From contig JAZGTN010000070.1 of the NCBI GenBank assembly GCA_037783415.1, positions 11,229,001 through 11,293,000 of the forward strand: 64,000 nucleotides of DNA. The letters run 5' to 3'. The notes under the pieces are model-generated. The model saw only the letters and a list, made by a program, of their open reading frames with translations. It did no database searches and was not told the DNA's origin. Position numbers and translations under genes: made by a program. Positions 32,941 to 45,900 of the stretch are shown piece by piece. This DNA is from Leptasterias polaris (Eukaryota; Echinodermata; Asteroidea; Forcipulatida; Asteriidae). The stretch's first letter is position 1; each line of letters opens with the position of its first letter.

Positions 32941-33639
32941 TGCCGACACAGTCTCTAGAGTGAATTGAAGCAGCCACTGACCACTGCAATATGTACAGTG
33001 TACACTTGGGTATAATAGCAAAGTATTTTACATTGGAATGCAAACATGATGAAATCAACCAATTTATGACGAATGTAGAAAGCTTTAACAAATAAAACAA
33101 AGGAATGAAACTTTGTTGAGTTAAATTTGTGGCGTGGTATTTTGCCCATTTTATTATTTATACTACTTTACTTAAAAGTTTTTTATTAAAGAATTAAAAA
33201 AAGAACAAATATTTACACCCAATGAAATACCCTTACAGTAAGCTTCTACATGTACGCAATGTAGATTCTCTTCCTTCATGTCCTTATGGCTGGCCTATGT
33301 TGCCCCTGGTCTTGGCCTTGGTGCCCCTTTCCCACAGACATCAATATTTTCCAATGGGATTCCCCTTTGCAAAATCAAAATGGCATCACCCTCTCGAAGA
33401 TGAAATTCCAGGCCCGTCATAGGCTACAATTTGCTCAAATCAAGCAGCAAAAGCCATCAACTCACTTAAAGTATTTCTTTGGTGAGAATTAAATCTGCAA
33501 ATTTGAACATTCTTGCGTAAGTGTCTTGAAAACTTAGCCATTAAACTTGTCCATTCACAAAAGGACACTGCATTAACTAGTCAAGTTTAAAAACACCATT
33601 CCATAAACATCACCACATTTATAATTGCCAGCGAATTCA

Positions 33640-33925
33640 CCAAAGTTTCCCCACACTGGCCAATTTGACTGAACTCAAGACTCCCCAAACTGGCAAAAGT
33701 TGCTGGCCATTTTGACTAAATTCAACAAGTTTTCCCACACTGGCAAAATTATCTGGCCAATTTGACTGAATTCAACAAGTTTTCCCACACTGGCAAAACT
33801 TGCTGGACAGTTGACTGAATTCAACAAATTTTCTCATAACGGCAAAACTGGCAGGCCAATTCGCTCGAATTTAACAAATTTCCCACAATGGCGATACTGG
33901 CTGGCCAATGTGACTGAATTAAAAA
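33640..33925. repeat. Tandem repeat of about 58-60 bp
   Basis: About five diverged units each contain cccacactggcaaaa, then ctggccaatttgactgaatt, then caacaag. No ORF spans it. Confidence 0.65.
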
Positions 33926-33929
33926 AGTG

Positions 33930-35617
33930 TAGTTGATCTTAGTAGCTCCAAAATAATCCACAAATCTCATGTTCTATGCTTGAGAATCTTTGATGTGGTT
34001 CCATTCATAAACATGCAGTTAATGATAACTGTATTGTGTCAAATTGTAAATATGGTAAATATGGTAAATATGTAAATATGGTATGGTACAAATAAGTAGA
34101 CTGTCGGCAGCCAATCTAATACCATGCTTCAGTCAGTAATGCTTGGCCATGTAGTGGTTGATTGTGCTCTGAATTAGGGCAGGTCATTTAGATCTCATCA
34201 TCAGGGTCCAATGATTGACTCAAGAGTTAACACAATTCTGTTGGCATTTGATCCCAATGTCCCAGCACTTCATATACAGAATGCAAAATGTGTACACAAT
34301 TCTTACAAATATATGACAAACAGACATGTTGTTAAATAGATTGTACGGAAAATAATGTCTCACAAAAAATTCATATATTAAAAGGGCGATACACATAGAA
34401 CTGGCCCAAATTTCACTTTGGGGGGGGGGGGGGGAGGGGAGGGGGGATGAACAGCACTTTGCTGGTCTTATCACACGTTAATACACCCCCGGGTGACCAG
34501 TCTTTGACCAATCAAAGTGCATAAGCTGTCCAAGGTACTTATTAATAAACCTAAATGCAGAGACGTCATCCATCCGCCATCTTGGAAGTAATCTGATGAT
34601 GAAACCATGGAAAAGCGCACAGATTTGTACGTGCGATGCACAGGACTGGCCAATTGTCCTTTTGACCTCTAGGCGAGGTCTCCCTACTCAAACGACGTCA
34701 TATGCATCAGGTCTATTATAAGCATCAAGTCTTCTCATTGAACAAAATCATCTGTACTGATGGATAAACCTTATTACCACATTAAAAAATAAAGTTTATC
34801 TTAAACATGCTCATGTTCGGTAAATCAATTGTCCTTGGCAAATATGCGCATGCTCAGTCAGTTGTATGCAAACAATGGAAAATTAACCAGTATGTCTGCT
34901 GCTACCTAGCGTGCAAAAATCTCAAATTTCTTGATCGGTGAAATATATCTGATAAAAAATAGCATCAAAAGAGAGAAAAAAAACACCACAAAAACACCAC
35001 AAAACCCCCTAAAACAAACAAACAAAAATAAACATAAGCTCCTTCAAATTAATCAACAATCCTGTCAAATAAAGTCCATGAAGCCTTGTTGAATGTTCTG
35101 TTTTCCAAAGGGCAAAATTCACAGATGACAGGTTGTTCATTAGGACCCACTTTTCACTTGGACAAAAACAGTAACCACAGTAGGGGCCATTCAGAATAAT
35201 AATTTTTATTTTTTCCCAATTTTGTTTTACTCGCCAACCCACCTCAAATTTCAGGGTTTTTAAATATTGACAGACTATTTAATATGCCCTATACACTGAA
35301 GAACAACGTAATGCCCTAAATGAATGAGATAATTTAGATCAATAGTCTCCAAGCTCAGGATTTTTGAGGGCTTTTCCTGGCTTCCAGCATGCAACTTTGT
35401 AGTTGAAACAGAAGAGGAAAGTTACACCATCTCCCCATCAGGACGGACGTAGGTTGGCTATCGAATCAAGATTGACCTTTAACAATGGACAAGCACAGAC
35501 AATCTGGGGAGCTTTTTTCGTTTAAAAATTTTGTTTTTCATTACTGTAACTATAGAAAATAGAATCAGCTGTTGCAAACTGCCTACCAACCAAAAGGACC
35601 TGTGGTATAAATGCAAA
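33930..35617. other. Gene-free stretch between ROMO1 and ERGIC3
   Basis: It contains an (aaatatggt)n run at 34050-34085, a poly-G tract at 34421-34447 and A-rich runs near 34975-35035. No gene is recognised. Confidence 0.5.
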
Positions 35618-35709
35618 AAATAGTTAATGGCCTGACGATTCGACCCTAGCAGAGTCTAGCCTTCAAGAAAGACTCTGCTAGGGTTGAAACGTCAGGCCAT
35701 TAACTATTT
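35618..35709. repeat. Short perfect-type foldback
   Basis: The left arm runs aaatagttaatggcctgacg and gaccctagcagagtct; the right arm runs agactctgctagggt and cgtcaggccattaactattt. The loop is about 13 bases. The stem is over 35 bp with few mismatches. Confidence 0.75.
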
Positions 35710-36064
35710 CTTACTTTAACTGTCAACTGAATTTTGTTTTTTCAGTGATTTCTTTTGACCCAACCACCCACAATTTGGAAAAAAAAGAAAGAAGATTCTA
35801 AATGGCCCCCAATGGGAACAAACATCCCGAGAAGTTGAATGATAGATGCCTAATATCAGCTTGCAATATACGCACTGAAACCATGTAGTGACTGCATCTA
35901 CACAGATACGTCGTGCACAGTTGTGTCACCATACACAGCTTGTGCAGCTGAATTATTTCAAATGGTTGGTTAACTCACTGACAAATGTTACAGAGAGTAC
36001 AGCACTGGTGAGAATGTGTGAAAATGAACAATCCTCAGGTGAGGTTTGCTGTAGCACCATGTGT

Positions 36065-36235
36065 AAATCTCTTTTGAGTAGTGTTGGTTCTGAAAAGAAC
36101 TGGTGGTTGGCAACTCAACGTTTCGATCAGTATGCTCTGATGCTTTCTCATGAAGACGATCAGAGCATACTGATCGAAACATTGAGTTGTCAGAACCAAC
36201 ACTACTCAAAAGAGCTTTTACACATGGTGTCACCG
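36065..36235. repeat. Foldback MITE with agtgttggttctg arms
   Basis: The outer arms are ctcttttgagtagtgttggt and accaacactactcaaaagag. The inner arms are caacgtttcgatcagtatgc and gcatactgatcgaaacattg, then tctgatgc and gatcagagc. The left arm has an extra internal segment. Short frames on both strands here are an artefact of the palindrome. Confidence 0.75.
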
Positions 36236-36949
36236 CAAACCTCACCTGATTATACTCCCATCATGCAAAGTTTCAAATCCTACTTATGAACTATCCTGAA
36301 AATTGGACAACAAGCTTCTCTTGGTCTATAGATGAAACTCCCTGAAAAATCGGATGTGACATTTCAGAGATATAAATTCAGGAAAGCTCCATTTAATTAA
36401 GAATTTCCATTTAATTAAGAATTTCCGAGTCTGACCACCAAAACTCGGAAACTATACATCCTTTTCAGTGAGTGGGTGTGTTTACATTGTCATTACTTGG
36501 GTCATTAAACTTAATGAATGAGCAGTGAATCTGCCTGGGGCAGTCAGCAGCACTACTGGCTTAGTTCATGATCCAATTACAAGATTAAAGGCCACTGTTT
36601 GGAAAAGGAATTACATCGAGATAACAGGTGTGAGTTGGTAAAGAGGAAAAGGATGTCTTTATTCTGGCCTCTTTTATTAATACATGTAGAGCATACCTGT
36701 AATGAGTGAGACTCTTTACATCACCACTGATAGAAATCTACAGGTTTGATTATAACAAGAGTCGAGTCTCCCATCTCTGAGATGGCAAATTTGCCTTTCC
36801 AAAGGGAGGTCGATGAAAAAAACCAAGAAATCAGGAAAAAATCCGTACAAAATCACTGGCATGGCGTACAGATTAACAGATTGGGGCTCCCTGCCGGATT
36901 GTAGAGGATCTGGGTGGGTTTCCGCATACATACAGACAAGCAGCCTATG

Positions 36950-39900
36950 TTATAATGCCTTGCCGAGATCAATCTTCTTTTGTATTGCTCTTGCAGAGTG
37001 GTAGATGAAGGAATCAATCAGACCCGCAACTGTGTATCGAACAAACACATCAAGAATGGGACATCAATTTTTTCATTGTCATTAACTTTTTTATATTTTC
37101 ACGAAAATATCAATGCGTCATGTCAGTGCAAAATGTTGTATCTCCTAAAATAGCTTTTATGTTAGGCGCGAGTTTCATATTGTCAAAACGATGCATGTTG
37201 CTTAAAATAGTCCACCCAAAACAAGTACATGCCGAAATGGGAAAAGTTTTGCATGGAGCATTCCATACGTGATACAACGTTTTTGCAAAATTGTGATAAG
37301 ATAGAGATTTTGCACTGATGTAACGAATTGTTCTTGAATATTAACCGAAAACCTTTCAAAAATTTCTTGTTTGTAATTGCAAATTTTAAAATTCTACGTA
37401 CCAGTGAAGACTCCTCCTATTATGGCGCACACTCCAGTTAAGAAATGCATGAATGATCTGAAAGGGAAAACGAGAGATCCAAAAACAGAGTGTGAAAAAG
37501 TCTCTGATGACATTAATCTCCTTTTGTTTTAAAAGCAAAGTATACCTTTGGTTTTTTGAACTGTTCGATTGTGTTAATCCTATATAAATGTATACAATAA
37601 AACTAACCTGTGAAAATTTCATTTCGAAAGGTGGTCGCATTTTTGAGAGATCGCCGAAAATCTGGAGCGAATATGTCCACGCAGGAAGAATAATCCATAA
37701 TAGGATTACACAATCTGAGAAGCGTTTCCGACAGAAACTTTTCTCAGATTCAAATTTTGGGGCATAAAAACTGCTATCTTTTCACATAACCACACTACTT
37801 CGAAGTGAAATGGTTCTCAAAATGCTTTATACTATCGAAAGCTGCTGTAGGCTTCTAACTAATAAGTTTATATAGCCATTAATTTTAAAAGTGATTACCA
37901 AACGTATACCTTCCCTTTAAAACGCTTTCCACACTACCAGTGTTTATGCGAATCAGTCCATGGTTATTTTTTTTTACACTACATTTTGAACTCGGACAAT
38001 TCATTTTGCCAGAAGCTCCAAGTTTTGAACAATACTACCGCAGGTGGGCACGGAATTTTTTTTCCGAATACCGACCAGAAAAGTGGTTGAAGAAAGTCTT
38101 ATATAAAAAGAAATTATACCTGTGTTTTTCGGTGAATTTGACCATAAGCGGTGAAAGCTCATACAGGACAAAGATGCCAGGCAGTCCCTGCTCCCCGCTC
38201 AGGTTCATAATGGAGACTTGTTTCTCGTGCTTTGTGATGGAATACTGATTGGACCTGGTCGTAAGCCCATTTACATTGATGTACGTTGTCGGCACTACCT
38301 TCACAAAATACTGGTACATGGTTGAGCCTGTGCACAGAGAAAATTTAAATGTTATCTTCTTTTAAAAAAACCCAGAAACATAAATATTAGTATTATTTTT
38401 TTACCAGTACCCCACATAATTAATCTCTCAAAGCACAAGTGTCACATTGGTACCGGTAAGTGTCAAAGACCATTATCCACACTTGATGTGACCCAACATA
38501 TCCATAAAATAACAAACCTGTGAAAGTTTAAGCTCAATCGAACATTGGAGTCAACAGAACAAAATGAGGAAAAAAACTTTGAATGTCTTCACTGTTTTAG
38601 ACTTTTAGACTTTTTGTTTCCGAGTTTTAGACTTGCAAGATCAAAACTAATTGTTTTACTCATTTCTCAAAAACTATAGCATTTCAAGCAACAATATTCC
38701 AAAGGGAGTTTCCCACCATGACAATCTTTATACCATGTACGTTGTGTGCAAATCTGTGAACATTTCAATTTTTACTCTTCCCAATGTTATAATAATCGGT
38801 GTTAAAAAAAATGTTGATTTTCTTTTACAAATTTCAGTACCTGAAAGGTCATTTATGACTGACCACAGAAGACCACAGAAGAAACAGGAATTCCTAACCC
38901 TCATTGTGACTTACCTTTACGATCTGTAATAACAGTGTTGTCCAATGGGTTTTCCATACCAGGGTATTCCATTCCAAATGACAAATGATTAATGTGATGT
39001 GTCATGTTAAACTGTGAGAAAAACAAACAAAACCATAACTATGTACTCGATCAAAAAATATTTGGGGTTGTATATACAAAGACAAAAAGGAATTCTACCT
39101 AACTTGTTTTCTTTTGTTAAACCCATATTCCCCTGACTGGTCACCAGGCCTGATACTTCACAGAGGCAACAGTTGAAATTGTCTTCGTTGGGCCTTGTCA
39201 TTGCTTTGGTGCCCATTGAAACGTTCCAAGAGAAACTTACTTAAGGGGTGCCCTTTACTGAGGTGAAAGCGCCTTGGTGCCCCTGCCCTTTCAAAAATGA
39301 AGCAACAGGCCTGGGTCGCAGTATATAAAAACTGTTCCTTCCTAAATACAGTAAGGTTCATTAACTGCATTATAATAAACATTCATTACAGATCCATTGC
39401 ACTGGCCGCCATCTTTGATGTCAACAATGCGAATGTGTACGCACTGCGCACAACTCACGGCCAATGATAGCTCCTCATTGACCTCAGTGAGGGCGCTGTT
39501 TTGGGCTTGTGACATCATATGCAGGAGGTCTATTTACTGCCTTGCAAATAAACATACCCACAATAAACTGTATACTGTTGGATAATACCACTAGGCCTAT
39601 TTCTCTTTATGTTATTATATTTATCCATGTTTTTTCATCTAATAATAATAAGCATTTTAATACGCACTACTTTGTCAACAAATCCACAGCAACAATGGGT
39701 GAATCACAGGAAAAAACACAATTGCAGCTTTGAATGTTATTGTTTACTTAATTGTGGTGCTGTAAATAAATAAAGTTATTGTTATCATTATTATTAATCG
39801 GGTAGGGAATGAAAACCCAAATTGCATGCATAGCTCTGGTCCAATGTGGGATTCGAACTGGGGTCCACAGAGGTGAAAGGCAGTTAAGAAACCACCTAAG

Positions 39901-42900
39901 CCAACCTGAATTTCCTCTTCCAAAAATATAAATAAAAATAAAACAAGAACAAACAAAAACCAAAAATGTACGAATACCGTTTAAAGGTACATTTTGCCAG
40001 AAAAGAGAATAAACTTCTTTAAACATGACTAACAATATAAATTGTTTACAAAACACTTTACAATTAAAAATCCACAAGTGATTAAGAAGTACAAAAAGCA
40101 GTCAAAACAAAAGACAAGTAATTCAAAACAAACAAAAACAGTTTAGTGATAACAAAGTGATTCTTAAAAGGGTGAGTTTTCAAAGAAGGTTTAACAATTT
40201 CAAGGGTATCTGCAGATCGGATTGCTGTTGGCATCCCGTTCCACAAATGGTGGTCTGATGTTAAGGACTAGGGACTACTTACTTTATCTCCACTGAAGGG
40301 CTGTAAGTCGTGGACGTGGACGTGATGTTGTTGGAAACTCTTGCCCGGTGCAAAATGAAAATTTCCAGCAACCTGACAGAGAGAAGAAAAGCTGAGTGAC
40401 TCAAGAAATAAAACTTAGTATTGACACAGAAAAATACCCCCCAAATTTGTGCCAGAAATTGTGATAAACTTTTGATAAAAAAATTAATTAATGACAACAA
40501 AGGAAGAAACTAGAAATTCAGGTTTTGTTCACTACAAAATAAAAAGGTATTTGCATAGTTACACGAACACCTTAAATAAATAACAGTAATACAAATTATA
40601 ATAGCATTAATAACAATAACTGTAATTATACAGTGCCTGACACCTTCAAAGGAAGTCTCTAAGCATTCAGAAGAACAAAAAAGAAAAAAACATTATGTAC
40701 AATGACTTGAACAGAGATGTTTTGAGAAGAGTCTTAAAACGTGTGATGGTGGTAGCTTGTTTGATGTGAAGAGGGAGACTGTTCCATGAATGAGGCCCAG
40801 CAAACTGAAAACTACTATCGCCATGCGCATTGGTGGCAACAATTGGAATAACAATTTACAAGGGTGTCTTCGTTTGCAGAAAGGAGGTTTCTTGCAGGCA
40901 TACATGTAAAAATCAAGTTGCCAACTGACCTAAGGTGTAAATACAGGGAAATCCGCAATTAAAAGTGCTTTCAGGCAGTCAAAAATACGGTCAATTGTTT
41001 GATATGATTCATAAACCAATTCTCCCATTTTCCCATTTGTACGTTTTTGTACATGTATTTTGTATCGTATTCTTGTAGGCACCTAGTCTTGGTGCAGGCG
41101 CTGTTGTTCATTATCACGCAACTATCCCGATTTAGCACTCCGCATTGCGCATATTACTATCAAACAATAGAGGGCGCTGTTGGGAAAACTTCCAGATCAC
41201 CCACCACATCACACTCAAAACAATGTTCTTGCTGACGGGTTCGAAGCTTCCAGAGATCGCCCTCTATCGGTGGAATAGTCGGGACGTGTGTAGTGTTGAG
41301 TGTTTGTATGCCCTATGGTCTATGGTTTTACTAAATCAACAAGAACGTCTTGCACCAAGACTACTAGTAGGCACCTTGAGCACTCTAAGGGTGGACATGT
41401 GAGCATAGTAAGTTTTGTTATTATTATTATAAAACAAACCTTATTGACTTCCAGGTAGCCATACATCTGGCAACCTTCTCCTTTCTGGGAGTCCATCTTA
41501 TCACTCCAGCCTTCTCGTTGACACTGAGCGATCTCAGTCGCCGTACTGAAGGCCCAGCCCTTTTTCCTGTATGCTTCCCTGACATCCTCACACGTATTAC
41601 AACATCTGCAAATGACAAGAGTGTGAACGCCGGACTCATTACTAGGGGGGTAGACATGGCAGGGGCCAATTTCATAGCTTTGCTTAAGCACAAGAAGTAG
41701 CTACGCACATAAAAAGTATGCTTACCAGATTAAGTATACCAGCCGAACTACCATGTCACACGTACAATTTGTGACTAGATTGTATTCATTTCTGCTCAGC
41801 AGACATATGTTAAGCAATATTTTCTGCTCAAGCAGCTCTATGAAATTGGGCCCAGGTCAGGTCTTGTGCTTGGTCTGAAAAAACCTTAACCCTTCAAAAT
41901 CCTCGACAACCTTTATGAACTTGCTCTTGCAGAGCATTGAGGACTGTAGGCCCCAAAAACAATTGCTTATCACTGGGTCAGACATGTTGGTGTGAAGTGG
42001 CCATGGAGTGGAGGATATTGGAGGATTGAGGTTGCCTGTAGGCAAGTAGACCTCAAGAGTAACAGGGCTCGAATTTGGGGGGAAAATCAACAAGACCACA
42101 GGGCTTGTACCTCAAAATGTTTACAGGACCAGAACATTTTTTTACAGGACCAGAATCAAAATGAGAAGAATTTTCCTGACACAGTTTTACCATGCCTTAA
42201 AGCTTTTTTTATTTGAACAAGCACCAAGACCTGTAAGAGAAGATTTATCTCCAATTTGTTTATGGGTATTAGGTATATTTCATTACTCAATAGAACTGAA
42301 AGGTATTTTATCAGACTCAAAGTCAACATTTGAACATAATTTGTTTTTATGTTCAGAATATCAGTGAAATTCACTCTTAAAAGGGGCACAGCAATCTTCC
42401 TCTGGTAAGCGGCACCTCTATGAGGAAAATGTAAATTTGTATTGGAACTTCGCAAAGGGCACCACCGCAAATACAGGGCACCCCGGCAATTGCTGTGGGT
42501 GCCGTGGGTTAATTCGAGGCCTGGTGAGGTGTTATTATTCAATTGAATAACACAAGACCGCTGGACTTGCCCGTTCATAGGTTTACTGTCCCGATGCTAA
42601 AACTACTAGCCCCAGGCCTGTGGTCCAGTATAAAGTTTGAGCCCTGAGTAAGGGTTTTAACATGTAAGTATTAGGCCAATAAGCTTATTGCAACGCCTGC
42701 CCTCACAAGTCAGTTGGCATACTACCGTTGTGTGAGGTTGCACTACGGTACACACGCGACTACAGCTGCATAGACCATTATTGCAAACACTGACCACCAT
42801 GGCCCAATTTCATAGAGCTGCTTTTAAGCACAAAAAGTAGCTAAGCACAACAAAATGTTGCTTACCAGAATAAGGTTACCGGCCAAACTACCATGTCACA

Positions 42901-45900
42901 TGAACAATTTGTGACTGGTATCCTGCTCATTGCTGCTAAGTAGACAATTTTTAAGCAATACTTTCTGCTTAAGCAGCTCTATGAAATTGGGCCTATTATG
43001 GCCTCTCCTTGGTAAACTGTAGAGGGCGTACTGTATTGTGAATCACCCGTATTCACACAGAGTACTTTCATCTCTTGTAAGAGAGAACATTACACAGACT
43101 CACTCTAGTTCTTTTGTCTCCGCTCCATAACAGCTTTCACATCTCTTTGGGTCCAACTCATCCTTTTTGGCAAGCTGGAGGAAGGACAAACAAAAATTAA
43201 GACACAACAGATGCTAAAACCTTTGCTGATTAGTACAAATTGAGAACCGAGGACCCATTATTTGTATCCTGTTGTTAAGTCATTATTATAGTTCTTGCTA
43301 CTTTCGGTCCGAAACAAGTTGACCAAACAATTTTTTTAAAAGTATTAGCTAATCGCAATTTTTAATTAGTAAAATATATGTCTCTCTTTCTCAGATTCAA
43401 ATTTTGTGTGTGAAAAATTACCTTTCTCTAAAAAAACTACATTACTTCAAAGGTTTCATTTGTAACAATGTTTTATTATTACTTGATATTTAACATTAAA
43501 AAGTCGCATCCCCTGGCTGCCGCTTCCCAGGTTGTAAACTTGGGTGTGATCGCTAGCTACACAGCAGTTAACGGTTACATGTATATGGCTTCTGACTGGT
43601 ACCCCAGAACTAAGATATTGACTAATAGAAAGACCGCCAACATAGGGCTGGGTAGCTCAGTTTGTAGAGTGCCGGTACATTAATCCGGAAGTCGTTGGTT
43701 CAAGTCCCGCTCCAGTCAATTTGTTTATGTTCAAACCCCAACTATTAAATGTTTTATTATCAACAGTTCTGCAGTGCTTTTTAGTAAGTAATATTTTATG
43801 ACCATTATTGTCAGGAGTAATTTAAAAAGTTCACACTCCCTTTAACTCGTTGACTGCCGCCTACGAGTATATTCGTAGTAACAGGTGTAACGGATTCTGC
43901 CACTACGAGTATACTCGTAGAGAATGAAAGGCTTTTGTATAGTGAATTGAATACACTGGCATCGCTGAGAACGCAACGAATACGCTTCTGGCAGTGGTGA
44001 GGACACATCATCAGAATTTGTATGCTACAACATGTAGACACAAAAAAAATATACCTATTTGGTGTGCGCGCATGCGCACCACACTTTAGATAGATGCTTG
44101 GCAAATGGGATGCCCCTACGAATTTATGACCGGCAGTCAACGTGTTAAAGACAAGACTTAACATGGACACATCACGAGTATCACAGTAGAAAATCCACAT
44201 ACCCCTTCACAATATTCTATTTTTTGTATTATTGATGTGGGTAGAGATTAACTCTCAACCCCTCTTGAGAAATTCAAAAGAGAATGATCCTAAAGTCTGT
44301 TGCAAGCACCATCAAAAGATGGATGCAATACTTGATATCAAGAAAAAGTACCACCCAACCAAAACAACACAACTTAGTACCCATGGCGCCAAAACTAATT
44401 ATATTTCTCTATTTAAGATTCAACAAAACTTGCTCTTACAATTTATGCATGACAATAAACAGTCTATAAAAAAAATAGTCACCACATTTTATTCCACATC
44501 AACAGCAAGGAATTTTAGGCAAATAAACACTGCATATGCATTGAACTTCTGTTCCATTCCACTGCAATCTTAGATGCTGCAGCATGTATTTATTATGCAA
44601 ATTATTATTAGTAGTATGGAGTGCACATTGCGTCAAAAATAAAAACACAAACATAATGTGCAGCTACATGTACTCTGCCAGATGACTGAGGTTGAGGTGA
44701 GAGATTTTCATAGTACTTGGAGTAATTCTTGTTAAGATGATGTTTGTAATTCTTTCATTTAAGGTCATGTCATAAAGGGCAATTTTTTCAGGCAACTTGT
44801 GCACTGTATGCAAAAGGAACACTTCGGCACTGTATGCAAAAGGAACACTTCGGCAGCACAAGAGACATTCTTCTAGCTGTAACTCACTATCCCTAAGAAA
44901 ATAATGAGAAAACAAAAAATGTGATACAATTTTCATTTCGGTGGTTGCCTGGAACTGGTTGTTTGTAAATTGCCTTGTGTGAGTGACATGATCTCTAGTA
45001 GTAAGTGCTGGCGTCAAAGTGCTATCTACATGTATTAGACGAACACGTCTGATATCGTTGGCCAGCACGCTTAGAATTGGCATTGCTTATAATAGGACAG
45101 GCGAAAAGCATTTAGCTGTAGTGTTATTTTTTATAAATGTTGAATTACACTTCTTCAATGGCACAACACTACAAAAAATGCATATAAAAAAAAATATATA
45201 TATATACATACAGAAATGTAGTATGATACAATAACATACAGAATATCATTTTCTTTTTTACTGCAAATCGCCAGTGAGTGGCAAAATGGAACAGGTTACA
45301 AGCACCTCTACAGAGCCATCCTACCACAGTTAAAGGGAAGGGAAGGGAAAACAAAGGGGGAGGAGATGGGATTGGGGGAAGGGGGAGAGGAAAGATGGAG
45401 AGGATGAGGCAAACTGACAGAAAGAAAGGGACAAAAGGAAGGACTCCCTATATCGGCATCTTAGCACAAAGCCAGTTAGAAACCCAAGAGCAGCCGGTCC
45501 ATTCTTGTATGACACATTTATACAACAGGACAACTAGGTCTGGACATGGGGATTACACAATGAACAAAGAAAAAGGGATATTGACAGTCCGACGTGTCCC
45601 TCAGTACGGTTGGAACGATTTGAAATACTGAAAAGTGGAATGAAAATTACCTTTATAAGTTCCTTGGCAGCATCCTCATCTTCTTCACCAAGTTTAACCG
45701 ACTCTACTTTATCATCAATGCGTTTACCCTGAGTGTTTATCCTCTGTCTGTATATGTTGAGATCTACGTCGAGTTGATGCTCCCCCGAAACATCCATTGC
45801 ATCTAGACTGAGAACTGAAAATAAAATACACCGACATGGACTCATTATTATTGTAAACGATAGTAATCTCCATGGCAGGGATTTAACTACTTCAGGTCAG

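Noticed and set aside
32468..32968. Large overlapping open frames on both strands (up to 166 codons)
   Set aside because: They are produced by a 34-bp tandem repeat lacking stop triplets; five frames being open at once argues against coding.
35888..36289. 133-codon frame and an opposing 85-codon frame
   Set aside because: They overlap a foldback MITE; the similar peptides on both strands come from the palindrome.
37402..37457. Frameshift in ERGIC3 exon 10
   Set aside because: A first hand count suggested an extra base; recounting gave 56 nt and the expected [12 protein letters not shown] frame is intact.
43645..43718. Functional tRNA gene
   Set aside because: The anticodon loop lacks a proper seven-base loop with U33 and the first acceptor pair is mismatched.
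45278..45631. 117-codon plus-strand frame rich in K, R and G
   Set aside because: It is a purine-rich low-complexity tract in ERGIC3 intron 4 with no conserved features.
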